Below are positions 12,001-27,000 of a DNA stretch of 64,000 nt, piece by piece; the stretch's first letter is position 1, and each line of letters starts with the position of its first letter. Both the position numbers and the translations under genes were made by a program. The notes beneath the pieces are model-generated. The model ran no database searches and was not told the DNA's origin. It saw only the letters and a program-made list of their open reading frames with translations. The DNA lies in NCBI GenBank assembly GCA_002633005.1, contig NMRA01000007.1, forward strand, positions 824,811-888,810. Direction: 5' to 3'. Origin of the DNA: Phoronis australis. Taxonomy: Eukaryota; Phoronida; Phoronidae.

Positions 12001-15000
12001 AAACGTCATTGCTAGATTTCGTAAAGATAATGCACAAGTTTTGACAGAGGGAGCTGGACGCCAAAAAATAAAACTGCCCCTAGGTGACCCAACACAGTAC
12101 AGATTTGTCCAAACATTGACAGGTGCTGTCCTATCCCCAGTACAAATACACAAGCTGAGTTTCATGTTTATCTTTTAAATGATCTCACAGATAGATAAGC
12201 AGATATACGGAATTTTTATGATTCTTCAAATGGTTGAATGTAGAGAGAGAGGAGTCGTACATAATAAAATGGACACTAGGAGGGTAGCATATGTTGAACT
12301 TGCCGGAAAATGGGAAGAGGTTATAAAATTAACGAATGATACATGGTGCTACTAATCTTTTGTAATTTTTTTTTTAAATTTACATGTGTATCATCTTTTG
12401 TCCCAAATAAGCCAGATTTTATCGGCAATTGTGTTCCATGCGACCAGCTGCTGCCACTTTCACATGGTGTTTTTATCACACAGGGTCTCAAGTCAAGTCG
12501 GGATTATTGTTTGAAAAGAACTGTTTATTCATTTTGGATTCTGCTTTCAAATCAAAACCGATATTTTCACGAAACATTCAAAGTAGTGGCTTTACACTTA
12601 TAGACTTTTTCATTACAAGACTACATTCATGCTGTTATGTGTGCCATGAACAGCAATCCACGAGACAGAGAATGTCATTCTTCTGCTACTGTTGATTTAT
12701 CACACCATTTCTAATTCATAAATTTTCATAAACAGACCATAAATGAAATAGCAGCAATTCCCCACATCAAAGAAAGGGACAAAAGGAAGGACTGAAGAAA
12801 CCAGATTTTGAAGCACTGTTATTCCCCAGTTAGATTGTGTTCATTGTTTTTCACAGACAGCAAGTCCAGGTTTACAGAAGAGTAACAACTGAAATCACAT
12901 GTCTACATAAACATGGATTGTTAAGCGACCACAAAACCAGAGTTGCTCAAGAAAACACAGTGTGGTCAATACGAAAACAAGCCGCCCTGGCTGACTGGAG
13001 AACTCTGTTATGTAATATTCACAGCAAGTTACATACTTCACTAAATTGACACTATGAAAACATATCATTCAAAATCAAAAAGACCCATCTCAACTCCTCT
13101 CAATAGAAAGATGTCTGATTTCACACAGTGTCAACACCACAGGGGCGTTGTGTTCCCACCTAAACAGCCCCTAGCTAACAAGGTATATAGACTGTGTTGA
13201 TATATAGCCAGGACAATTAGTCAAAACAACAGACCAGGTCAATTAAACCTACTGGCACGCGTCTTGGAAAAAGAAAACAGCAATGCCACCTGCAGTTGGA
13301 ATTGGATAACGGCAATTGTGCCGTGTAGCAAGCGGCTAATTAGTTTATGTAGCCATGTTTTGATATCTTGTCCAGATTCAAGATGAGGATGAATAGAATG
13401 CCTGGTTAACAGATAACAATGACCGTGAATCAGAGGCGAAATCAATGATCTAACTAACAAGGCATTGTGCATAATTACAAACATACCTTTATATAGATTG
13501 CAGGTGGTGGTGCACCTGAGCCACTTATTCGTGTGTGATGAAATGAACAGGCAGTCTAATTAGCAGGTATCACCCACAGGTGACTAACTAGTGTCCGTGT
13601 ATGATGTAATATAGTCATCTTGAGTGGTCAGACGGCAAATTAGGCCGGGACCCCAAACCGGGAAATAGTGTTAACCGAAATAAATAATGTATTTTATAAA
13701 CCAAATAATTACTGTTATCAAACATAGGTGATGATATGGCCGTGAAATAACTGTGTTATCACACCGTGAAATATGTCACAACTATTTTTCTGCATTTTCT
13801 CTAGAGAAAATAACCGTTATCATCTTGGAGAAAATAACCCTGGAAATGCCGTAAGGATTGCGGTATTTGGCAGACTAAATCCATAAAAATTACTGTAGAT
13901 CTTTTAAACTCATCTCCTTACATAGTAGCTCTCACGGCTCACAATTCTCAACTGGTGTTAGAGTGAAAAAGTACAGGTCAATTTGAAAGACTTAAGTCTG
14001 ACTGCACAACAAAACGGGGCCACAATGAGCTCACAGGGAGAAAGGTTGTCACTTGGAACAAACACTGACCAATTGTTGAAGACAAACAAGGAAAATGGCG
14101 TCAACAGTCATTGCGTTTTAAAAATTTGTAAGACCCAGGGAAAAGGTCCTAGTTTGGAACATCATATCTCAGAACAGATGGGATTCATATGAAACTTTCA
14201 GATACTATGTTTTAGGCACAGTTTTACAAAACTCTGTAAGAATTTGTTCTTGAAGTGTTCCACTTTTGTAAGAGGGGTTATCAAAAACTGGATTTTTACG
14301 ACTTTCACGGAAAAAAACTCTAAAATGCATAAAACAAAAGCAAAACTATAATTTTGAAAACTATTCATTTTGAAAACCACAACAGCATTTTTTAGATTTT
14401 ATCTTGAATATTTATATCAAATGAAATTTGGCCATAATAATGGTTCCTTTGTTTTGTCATGAAAATACCTTTATGTTTTGATACGGTACTTTACTGCAGA
14501 TAAATGGTCAGATGACCCAATCAACAGGAGATTTGAGTGAACAATCATGTTGCACCGATATTGTACTTTTAAAAAGTCCACATTTACCAAGTTAAAAAGT
14601 TTTATAGATATGTGGCTAAATGCTCAAATTTGTCAATAAGGTCCTACATAACCTTATAGGGAAAAATATGACTTTTGTATTTTAAATTTAAACGCCCTCG
14701 GCACTATCTAAATTTAGCACATGTATGACAAAACACAATGACAAAGTGTAAGTCTGCCGTGATGTTTACATACTGCAACAAGCTGTGACTACTTATTTCA
14801 GAAGAGTTATGTAAATTTCAAGCATGCTAAATGTGCTGACAGGATGTTTATTTTTTGCTTTGCAATATAGTATTTCAAGTCTTTAACACTTTCACGGACA
14901 CATGTTAGTTAATTGAAAGTCAATTAGTTCCTCTCAATTTCTAATTAACTCTCTGTTTTGATACTTGCCATAGTTCTGTGTTGACACAAAAAGTTTACAA

Positions 15001-18000
15001 ATTTTAGAGAGCATTCACAAAGAATGTGTTAGAGAAAACAGAATTTTTTGATGAAGCAAACGTAGACTAACTTGTGTTATTCAATCATGAAAAATGTGAG
15101 AAAATGTAAATCATAAAATAAGTCACACAGATGTCATAACCATCTCAACGTCTACATGATCTTTCCAAACTTATGGCAAATCTTCACTTAATTTTGCCCA
15201 AAAACTATAATTGCCAAAACTGCAATTTTTCTGAATTTCAAAGGCTGACTTATAAACAATGGAAATCTAACCAAATCCTGTTTTAGAACATCTGCAAAGT
15301 ACAAACTAAGTCAACAGAAGATCAGATTCTTCACCTTGATTTTTATCGGGAAAATTGACAGAATAATATTTCACATTTCTGCCATGTTGCACACGCACAC
15401 CCAAAGTGGGTTCGGGGAGCTCAAATGAGCCCCTCATTTGGCAAAGTGGGCAAAAAGGTCCGCCTAAGAGAAACAAAAAGTCTGAGAAAACGAGACATGA
15501 AATCCACAGGAATCTGGCGCTAATGCACAATTCATAGGTCTGAACTTAGTACCCCGTTTTTTTTTAGTCCCCATTTTTTTTGTAAAAGGTTCACATACGG
15601 AAGAATTTGAGCCCCCCCCCATATTTTAGGCTGTGTGCGCACATGTGTTGTGTACTACATAAGGAGAATGGGGAAGAAGAACTGCAGGTTCAATGTTTGC
15701 CTACAACATTGCCACAAACGAGTCTAAAAGGACTCAAAACTTTTTTTAAACGTTTGTAAAATGGGATGATGAGTCTGAGAAAAATTAATTCAAAACCAAG
15801 CTGGTACGCATCACACTTATATAAAGCTACCTGTAAAATTGAAAGTTATAAGTAGATTTTAATTAATAGATGATGATAAAATCAATGCTGAAAGGAAATT
15901 TAATAGGATGAAGTCATTCTATATTAGCAGGTTTATGTTATTTGATTTGAATTAAGCTGTTTAGGCTTAGATTGCAACTGTTTACCTTAGGAATTTTTAA
16001 TTTGCCAAGAAAAGCAATGTCTTTTATAGAAATCAGCAAAATTTTATAGTCCAATAATGGTAATCGAACATCATGGCATATTTAGACCAAAATAAGCTCA
16101 TGTTTCAGCAGCGTCATGACATTTGTTAACTTTTCACCAAGACAGATCTAAAAGTCGATTCTGTTAAGGTCCATTTCACCCCGTTTAGCTGGCTCAAAAA
16201 TAAAAATCGAATTAGTCCATTTACTGTCATAAAATTGGTCTCGTAATATTCCTTACTGTGATAGTTTAAAAAAAACTTTCAGTTTATTGGAATTGCCCAA
16301 CCCCAAAATTGCGAATAGGAAAGTGGTAAATTTATGAAATAGGCCGTAAAATTGGAAATAAAGTGACAGGATTAAAAATAAACTGGAGTTAGCCAATACC
16401 AAAATTGAAAATTCGAAAACGGTGCATTGCCTGTGACTCAAGTTCAAAATTGAAATGAAATCCTATCACAGAAAGAAATATCATGAGACTGAATTCATGA
16501 GAGTCCAACACCTAATTCAATTTTTATTTTTTGCCAGCTAAACAGGGAAATGCAGCTCTTAGCGCATTTGCCGAAATTTTTTTCACAAAAAATTAAAGCT
16601 TGGTCAGTATGTAGTTTGTACATAGAAACATTCTTGTTTAGTGACCAAATTCAGCATTGAATACAATTGTACCATACAAGAAGCATCGCTGAAATATCAA
16701 GACTAGAAAAGCAAATTTTTTAACATAACTTTATCTTTTAAGATTTAACAAATGTTTCTATGTAATCAGGTTGCACTTTGCATTTATTATTTTTTGACAT
16801 TCAGTGACAAACTTGAAATGAACAGATTTTCCCAACAAAAAGTCAGCTTGGTGAAAATATATGGCTGTAGGATGAAATGATACAAAACTGACTTAAGAAG
16901 ATTAAATTCCAATAACATGTTTTGCAAACATTTGACAAATAAAATTAATCAGGAAAAAGGTAACAAGCTGTTGTCAGCAACAAATGGTCGGCTAATTCAT
17001 CACCCCTGACATGTCTATTGTCACCACCATAGACCATGTCTCAGTGTTGACTTCACATGTATATGTTGACTGGTGGTGGGGTGCACTGGAACATGACAAT
17101 CCTCCCGTTTCACACACAATTGTGGATAACAGTCATTTAAAGGCTATTTTAAGAGTACCTTCACCCGCATGTGGTTACGTACCCTTGTGTGATGCGTAGG
17201 ACAAAAGCACATTTGCATAAATATCCATTACAATATCAAATGACGAAAAATATAAAATCTATTTACAAACAGTTTTGTTCTATAGACCAGGTAAATTGCT
17301 AAAAACAACAGATGCTGGAATATTTTATAAAGTATCCAATTGAACTTTCTCAGCAGATTCACGGAAAGAACAGTAATTCTCCACCTATTTTGCACAAAAA
17401 TGATTGCCAAAATTGTCATTTTCCATTTTTTAAAGACTTATTGGTTATACCTTTTTGCAAACAATGACATTTTCAGCAAATGCTGTTTTATGACATCTCA
17501 ACACTACAATCTATGTTTGTAACAGACTAAAATGCTCTTACTCTTTACTTTTGTGGAGACATTTTAAGAAAACAGAATTTCAATTATCGGCTAAGCTGTG
17601 TGCTAAATAACTCGATGAATTACAGAAAAAAATGTACAATATTTCATGCGTGGAAACAAAGATCCACTTTCATTTCCCAACAAATCAAAACAGTTTATTA
17701 ACACAAACTCCACTGACCACCACTTATCAATTTATGCTATTTGATTTACGTCTCAAGTTGCCATTAGCTACTAACTTGCCTCGAAAATCCAATCGGGCAA
17801 CAATGGCTTCATCCGAACTCATCACCTACTTATGACCAACAATAATATTTGGAAAACTGGCAAAACAAAAGTAGGGCGCTGACATGGCTGGAACGATCAC
17901 TGCGCAGGTACTGGGACACTGGCTATTCATAAGAAACCCTATCGCAGTCACCACCAGCAGAAACCAGCATGTGGAACTCAGAACACCTTGCTAATGCTCG

Positions 18001-21000
18001 TAAGCACCTGTCAGCCTCCAACCTCCTACAAGACTTCAAGCTTGTAGCCTTGGGCAAGGCTAAGCGGACCCAAATGCAGACCCCTGAGTTGAACTGAGGT
18101 AAAACCAAATTAAACACCAGCTATTGTGCAATTCAATTAATTATAATTGTGACTATTCAATGATGGTGTTAGACAATCAATGGGACTTTGAATGGCGAGG
18201 AAATCTGAAGTTGACACAACAGATCAGAGATGTAATAGTCTTAAAGTTAACATTTGTAAACTTTTGGGAATGCACCGTTTGTTTTTAATTGATTTATCAA
18301 CATCAGGCACGTGGCCAACTCCTCGAGCAAGGATGTAACAACAAAAATGCTCTTTTAATTGCGATTATAATAACCAAGTGAAAAAATAGTAAATTCAAAT
18401 GCTACAGGAAAGGATTTTGGATTTAAAAAATTTAATATTAAGAAAGGTGTTTGGATTTCTTGGATTAAAAACACATTTCAGGTGCAAACCAACAGGTATA
18501 TGAATATTAGTTTTATTGCTTTATTATTTGGTGAATATTTCTCTGACCCACATTTCCACTCATATTTCAGAAATGTTTTATACCTTTCCTTAGCATACAA
18601 GTGAAAACTGCCTCAGTACAGTGTCCAGACCCAGGACATTACGATCAAATCAAGAAAGTAGTTAAATAAAGCACACAGTGTCATTTGTACAATACACCTA
18701 AACCTCACTTGTATCCCAGCTGAGAGCAAACACTCAAATGTTTCAAAATTTTCACCATTAAGTTGAAGAGGGGGAAGGTGGCGAACAATTTATTGAGACA
18801 AAACCAAGTTGTAAGACTTCTGACACGAAGACTAACACGGATTGTGTAATGTAAGACAATGCCAGCGAGTTGACTGTTTATTCCTGTTGGTGAATAACTA
18901 CACTTGAACTGGCCATCTGAGAGGTGGTTGAAGAGTGGAAGATGGGGTTGAGGAGATCACGTCAAGTCAACGGAATGTGGCAAGAAAAGTGAGCGGTGAA
19001 AGTCTGAATAGAGGGAGGGTCGTTGATGGGGGATAAATTTTGACGAAAGAATAAAATCAAGTGTTTTAGACTAATTTTGCTCAAAAAACATTCTTGCAAA
19101 TGCACAAAATTTTACCAAATGTTTGGTCACAGATGTTCAATGCTAAAACAAAGGTAAAATCTCGTCTCCTGAGATGTAATATTTGGTTGATAATCAAAAT
19201 GACATTTCATTTGTCCATATTTTAAAAATTGGACAAAACACCCAAAATTTCCCTCATACGTAATATTGTTCTCCAGGCTCAAGAAATTTGACCGTAGATC
19301 AAAATCTCATCAAGAAGAGCATTTTATTGAACAAATAAAAAAATGCTCATTAGAAAAGGCTAAAATAAAGGAAACAAGATATCACAGCCACTATATACTG
19401 TACTTGGGGACCAGTCAAGCTGAAGACAAATTTTTCAGAAAAATTTGTATAGAAAAGACTTACATGAACAGGCCTAATATAATGAAAAAAAACGTTATTC
19501 TGTCAGTTTAAGTTGAATTTGAATTCATTATTGCACAGATTTGAATTGATTTCTTTGTTTCTGAAATTTAGAGTTTTTGGAAACCAACTTCAGTTCATCT
19601 CGGAGTTCAAACTTTGCAGAGGATCAACTTAGACGTTTTAACAACACAGTCTACTGTTTATCAAAACTAAACAATTAAACTAAAAGCCTGAAAGGATAAT
19701 ATTAACTTTGGGCCATTTGTTGGACTGTGGCCTCCTTTCAGGGACGGTGTTCACATGAAATCTCGTCCCGTCTTTTGAGAATTCTTTGAATAAACATAAC
19801 TACTCAGGGAGAAGCCGAAAGAGTCAGTTTCAAAAAATATCAACTTGAAAAAATAAAGCTCAACACAAGATTATTATAAGCAAAACCTCGTACCACACTT
19901 CTGCAGGTTTTAATCAGAGTACAAAACATACAAATACAATGAAACAAAATAAAATAAAATAAAAGAAAAGCGGTAATAGTTGGATATATTTAGAGAACAG
20001 TTTTATCCACTGAATAACTGTCATCAAACTGGTTTTCAAAGTGTGGGCTACTTATACCTGAATATTGCCAGAAAACCTGCAATGTTATAACCATTGAAAT
20101 GAACGCTGGTAAAAACCTTAGCAGTTTATTTGTGATGTTTCATCTAGTGCGTTATTAATACTAGAAATCACGGATTGTGACGACGTCATTAAAACAAGAG
20201 AATAGGCTACGACTGTGACTAATGATAAGTCATCGTTGCCATAGCACCCCGGTGAAACTGAACAGTTGTCCATCAAGGTAAACACATCAATAATCGAAAG
20301 TAAAAGAAAAGTTTTCGTTTCGTCTTATCCGGTCGTCACGTCCATTTCCCATGAGGCCCTGTGCAATTCGGTGCATTTTAGCTTCGCTGAGGACAGAGGC
20401 CAATAACAGGATCAGTGATAGCCAGTAGCATACCCAGGAGCCATAAATGAGGGCTCAAGTCTGTTGCCTCATACTTTACTTAAACTGACTGTAGGGGGCA
20501 TGCAAGGTTAATTACCAAAGAAACATGTATGAAATGGCATACAAGAAAGTGGTGACCATGATTAAATTTACTTTAAAATAATGAAAATGAAATGTCCTTC
20601 TTTCACAAAAGGAACAGCAAAAAATTGTTGTTGAAAAAATATAACTATACATGTGAAATTACGTGAACTATTTGATCTATGTTCCAGTCAGACTTCCAAT
20701 TCACAACGGTCCTGAATGTGACACTGGTAAAGTCATACAATGACAAATAATACAATCATTTTTGGAAAAGAGTAAGAAAGCCATGTTGAACTGCTTGCTT
20801 GGACTGTTACTTGCTAGATGCACTGCTGGCATAAAATTTGAAAAGAAGAAATAAAAAAAGGAAATAAGGTCAAATAATTGAAGTCTGAAATTAATATAAT
20901 ACAACAAGTGCATTAATGCACCACTTGTGACTAGTATTTCCTTGAGATTATAACTCATAAGTTATCGTAACATTAAAGTGCCCAAGCTTAAGACGAATTC

Positions 21001-24000
21001 ACCATTAAACCCATTAATCTCAAAAAGCACGTAAGAGTGTATAAGATATGGCCTAAATTTCAATAATTGAGTGTTATTTTTGAATTTTAAAACAACTTAT
21101 AAGGAGGATTACAATACAGTGATAGTCAAGACGGGTCAAGTTCACAAAATAGGGTCGCGTTGAAGTGTAAAAATCCTCCCGAACAGCGAAAATCTCAACA
21201 TCTCCAAGTGATGCTTTACACGTCAATGCTGATGTTTCGCAGGGATAAGGAGACTGCCCTTGTTGTTGAGATACAGTAAGAAATGGTTAGAGCCATTCAC
21301 AGCTGTTTAGAGCTGATAGAATGAGGCAGAGTCATTCATCCAGTGGAGGATTATTCCCAGAATCCAATGTCAACATACACAGAGGGGACTATAGAGGCAC
21401 GGCCTAGGGGGATAGGTGGGGGGATGCCTTAGAACGGCAATGTGTTCAATTTCAACAACTTTGCTTTGAAAAGTAGTGGACAAAAGCAGAAATAGACAAG
21501 GCAAAGCTCTCAAATTCTTTAAAACAAACACCATTTTGTCGGGTCTCTAAGCCACCAACAAAACAGGTGTGGGTATGTGAGTGCACTCAAGTGGCCCGTC
21601 CCGTTATGGGTAATTATCGGACGCCCATTGAAATATTATCGCACCCAGGGTGGCGGACAATACCCGCCATGTTTTACTGCACTTGAGTGTCGCACTTGAA
21701 GAATCCCCACAACACTATTGTTTAGCGGGGATTCCTCGAATAACTGCCAAATGGCCACACAGGTCAAGGAAGTGCTTGAGAGTCGTGATTACGTATTGGA
21801 AGAAAATGAAGGCAAGATGTCGAGAACTACCCAAGGGAGCAGCCAGTAAGCGAATAATACGTTAATTTCTTACAATAAAAAATTTGCCATTTTGGACAAA
21901 AGTATCTGACATTTTTCGGGTTTCTCAAAGTCTTGCAGCATCCTAAAAATGCTCAAAATTGTAGCTGACTGTCAGCTGTGCAATATCAGACGTGCTAAAA
22001 ATAAAACCAAAATTACTTTTGTTGAGAAATTAAAAAATTTGCAAGTCAATCATGTTGCGTGCGAAACTGAAGAATCTTTTATCAAACATCATGTCAAAGC
22101 AGCAAATTTTCATCTAAAGATCTCCAAAATTCAGCATATCAACTATTACCTAGTCTTTATACAACATTATTCTTCAGTCAAACATTTCATAAAGAATGAA
22201 AATCTAGTCAAAACCATTAAAATGAATAAAATCTCAACAATTCTTCAACCTATGGAAGCAATCTATTTGATATTAACATCACCACAATTATTCTACACCT
22301 GTATAGCACACAAAATGACAGAAATGAAGACTTTTGTCCAATTTTTCAAAAAATGAATGCCCTGTAACACTACTGTCTGCCTTTCACAGTTGGAAAATAA
22401 TCAATTCCACGATCATTTTTGCGCAAAATACCAGAATTACCGTAGACGCATTTAAAGAACATTTCACTTCTGGAAGTGATGTTTTTGTAATAGCTTTCAT
22501 TTTTTGCTTCCAAATGCAAATAAAGAGATTACTTAAGCAAACAATACTAGGCTGGTTAAAAGCAGTTGACTTAACCGAGATTACCTTCAACTGCCATCAT
22601 ATGGCGAAGTTCCCGGTTTAAAAGCTCAAATCTTCTTTCTAAATCGTCTTCACGTTCCCTGCAATAGACAATCAATAGCGACTAATTAATTGCCGACTTA
22701 TCTCTTATTGTTTCTCTCACTGATCTGGTATTAAACCAGCAATCACATTGCCCGATTGGATTACGACATTTTTGTAAACACAGGATCGGTGATTCCCATA
22801 CACACAACTGGTACAACAACCGTTAATGGGTAAAAACAATTGAAAGCGATCACACGATTTCACAAAGAAAAAGTTTAACGCGCAGTAATTCCTAAAAAAG
22901 AATTTAAAATGAGAACAACAGTCGTAATATTGAAACTGATTATAACTTTGATATTGCAACGGATGAAGTGAACGGATAATTGTGAATAGACAAGGATTTT
23001 AATATTCCCAAGGTAGCGGTTTGCAACAACGCAATCAAATAATATTCTTTCTCAATTCTGTTACATAGCCTCAATATCAAAACCCTATACAGATATTCAG
23101 TTGAAGTGCAATTCACTTTTTTGTATTGTCTTTATTTAAACATAAAATCTCCACATAGGATATGTGTCTAATCGGGCTACTATGCATCGCCTATTGCTGA
23201 CAGAACCACTGACAGGCCACGGCTAAGAAAACAGACACATATTTGAAGTGAAATTCAATTTTTCTCCAAATTTACACAAGAAACTGCCTAATCTGCCTCA
23301 AGTGGCTGGTCTCTCTATACAGTTGGTGAAATGGCATTAGACAAGCTTTTAGACTAATGGGTTTACCCAAGACAAGTGCTTGGCTGGGCAATACGATACT
23401 AAGCCGGGTTGCCGGCATGTTCTGTTCAACTAACTGCTTTCACCAAAAACTTGTTAATAACAATGAGGTTGTTAACAACTTTGTCATCGGGCTATCAAGT
23501 TAATTTATGGGGATCATGTCTTGTGAGCCGGTTATAGCCAACCTGAGAGATTGGCCGCTTTGTCAGATGCCATGTAACGGCAGCGAGGAACAGCACATAC
23601 CTACATACAAACACAAGTGGAGGAAATGGAGCCTTTGTATACCCTGTTTTACTGCAAGTCTCTAACACAAACACTTTTTAATTTCGATATCAAAATTAAC
23701 TAAATTTCACTATGAGAGGCAACAACTCAATAATTTTAAAACCCAGTAAAGTACTTTATGTAGTGACCGCTGTCAATGTCAATCTAAAGTCATTAGTGCA
23801 CATGACTTGATATTTTAACAGACATTTAAAACCATAACCATTTAACATAGTTTGAACTCACAGGAACAGCAGGTTCATTTTAGCTGCCAACTTAGTACTT
23901 AACTTTACCAACAGGGGGCAGAGAAATCCAGTGTGCTGAGATTAACGGGCATCTTGTGGCAAAGAAACTTCCAATAACAAAAAGTGTTCACTTGTTTTTC

Positions 24001-27000
24001 ATCCATGGTATAATTCCTGTGTGTGCCTTAGTGGAGAATACGGTTCGATGTTTTAACATAATACAGGTTAACATAATTTTGACATGTTGTGATGGGCAGA
24101 AAAATGCTTTCCTATTGAAGAGTATGTAGGAGCATCAACATATGGATTGAGTTTTGACAAGGTTCCTGTCTATGACACATTTATTAGGATACTTTGTAAA
24201 GCGAGTCCTACTGACACATACAGTCAAGGCAGCAAGCAGTTAGCTGTTGTTGACAGCAACCAAAGTCAGGTTAGGGGGGCAGTGGTTCTGTTGTTGATTA
24301 GTGGACGGAAGTGGACAGTGGGCAGTTGAATCAGAACTGGCCAGAGGGCACTGACCATAGGTGGACATACCTACGGTCAGCAGACACACTGTTTTGTGTT
24401 TTTGTTTTGGTGCAACAGTTCCGAGAAACACAACAGTCTGGCATACAAAAGTAAATATGAATGATGAATGAATAGGACATTTCTGAAAGCCATCTTGAAA
24501 AGAAAACAAGTGTTTACCTATAACATTCCTCCAAAACATATTCAAAGCAAAATGACTATATCAGAATACAATGCTAATGCCTGTCAAGCAATCGGACCGG
24601 AATTCAGCATTTCCACCATCAACAACTAAATAAAAAAGTCCAGCAAATCACGGTTATCTATGAAAACATTTTCAACAGGAAGCTGTTGAAAATCAATACA
24701 GATACATGCAGACGATATTAAGAGGTTGGTGATTTTTTTCCAATTCAAAATTAATTAAAATATTTACAGAGAAAAAGATTAACAAAGCTCAAGCTCTTGA
24801 GCTCTATAGTGCACATGTGTTCGACAGAGTGTTTCCCTTAAACAGCAAACTATATCAATTCCTCTATTAATTCATACAACATTTTACGAATTATCATTTT
24901 GGAAGATACGCACGGGGTAAATTATTTGAAGACTTTTAAGGGCATGCAAACTGTAAGAATCTTTATCAACGTGTACCGGCCATCACGCAAAACACAAAAA
25001 CATATTAACAATTTAAGAAATCTGAATTATCAAAGTGTGTGAATTAATAGAACAATTAACGTACCAGTATTGATTGGGCGGGAAAAGAAAGACGAGCAGA
25101 CGTATTCTCGCATGAAACCGACACCTAACGTTGAGGGGACTGGCATTACTTTTTTATGGGAACTCACGCATAACTGTAAGTGGCGATTAACTAATGTGAC
25201 AACTTGTGTAATTAGTTGATAAGGGTCGAAGACTGAACGGAGTCGTGTTATTTAACCAGATTGTTTTGTACACAACTCCCTGCCTGGCATCATCTAACAC
25301 GTGGTTAGAGAAAACAAAAAATGTATACACTACACAGATCAAATTAATCACCAACGACTCCCCGTCAGATTTGGTAACACACCCGATTCAGATTACGTTT
25401 GGTGAACACAATAAGAGGATGGCATACTAATTACTAACAGTTTGGATTACATCATACAAAAATAGAAATCGAGACAAAAAGTCACTTTCAAAAATCACCT
25501 ACTTGAAACCCGTCAAACTGAACAAATAATGTATAATTTGTCAGGCATGGCTTAATTAATCAGTCTTAAAATATAACGATTAATCTGTTATTTAGTAATT
25601 AAACATAAACAGGGCCAGAACCAGGTAACAAGCGTTTCCCTGTTGTTTCAAAACATACCTTAGGCTCAGCTACAGTGTCAATAGTCTTATTTCTAAGCAG
25701 GCAACTACAGCTCTCAATCACCAACAAAGAGATGGAAGCTGTTTGTAAGTCAAAAGTAGAATTTAAAACTTCTGGTAGTGATTGGTAGAGAAACCGCACA
25801 GCATCAGCAGCACAACACGGAAGCTCGAGAATTCGAGAAAATCTCTTCCTTACAAAGTATTCCTAGAAACAAAGATTAAGTTCCGCCTAACTACACTAAA
25901 TTTATGCTACGGAAAAATTTAACCAACTTAAAACAAAATACAAAGGACAAGCGAGGTTAACATTCAAAGGTTGACGATAGTTGTATTATGTAATACTAGA
26001 TTCACGTGAGTGGGAAAAAATGCCAGCAGTTTTTTTGCACTGGCGAAAACGCTCAAGTTCAGCCAGACAGATGCACTGTGCAAGAAGGGGTCATTTTGTT
26101 AACAGTTAGTGGAAATTGATGTCAAAGCACCTTCCATGTCCACCAACGATAATCACAGGTATCAATCCCTGTGTGTTTCCTTTGAAGTAGTCGATCTGGT
26201 TACAAAAATGCTAGCAAAAACACCAGTGGTTTTGTATAACTCAACTAGGCAATCAAAAGTTGCAAAAAAAACTAAAATGATATTTCAGAAAACCGCTACA
26301 GTTTTTGAGATTTCATTTTGAACATTTATATCAAACAAAATTTGATCATGTTATTGATACCATAGTTTTGCTATCAATATACCTTCCTTTTTTTGCTAAA
26401 TTTTAGAAAAAACATGGTCACCTGAACCACTTAATAGCATACTCGTAAAAAGTCAAAAATCAAATTCAACAGACTTTCCATTTTCCAAAAATGTTCTCTT
26501 ACAGAGTTAAAATCTATAGTTTCAACATATTTGGTTGAATACACATACATTATTGATAATGTCCTTCATAACCTTAAGCTGAAGCTTTACAACATTCAAT
26601 CACACTGCGATAGAAAGTGCGTCCCTTTAGCCATTATTTTCTTAAAGCTACAAATAAATTCTACAGTCATATGATGACCAATTAGTATTTTTAATCCAGC
26701 GAGTAAACATTTCTCACTACTATGATTACCGTATACAACGAATCAAAAAGAGTTCATTCGTTGCCTCTGTAACAGTTTTGCAATTGAAAATTTGGCATCT
26801 TCTAGTTTGAAGTCAGTAACTTTTGACTTTGTTAGGGCATGTGAATAGTTACCAGCCTTTGGAAAAGAAAAAAGTTGGAAGTTTTAGTCACAATGCCCCC
26901 CATCCTGGCTACAATGAGAGCAGACGATCATGCTACGCAAGAAATGCACAGGTGGAAGTTTATCTCAGGCCACCTGGCGCTTGCGCAAATAAAAATTCTT

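Larger units (their letters stand above)
6023..22584 (-). other. EHBP1 intron 20 (16.6 kb)
   Basis: No exon or independent gene recognised. Contents described separately: a broken coding-like stretch (7642-8041), family C repeats (8470, 14146), a 44-bp duplication (8937-9014), a 12-bp degenerate repeat (9770-9875), a 514-bp MITE (10701-11214), half of a foldback element (10480-10660), a MITE with long TIRs (16165-16561), an A2 element (17370-17625), a coding-like fragment (17873-18097) and CTCF-like motifs (11381, 11970, 12073, 20489). Confidence 0.7.

Noticed and set aside
21949-22356. Plus-strand open frame of 135 codons close to exon 20
   Set aside because: Lys/Ile/Asn-rich translation of plain AT-rich DNA, partly overlapping repeat-like sequence. 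No homology seen.
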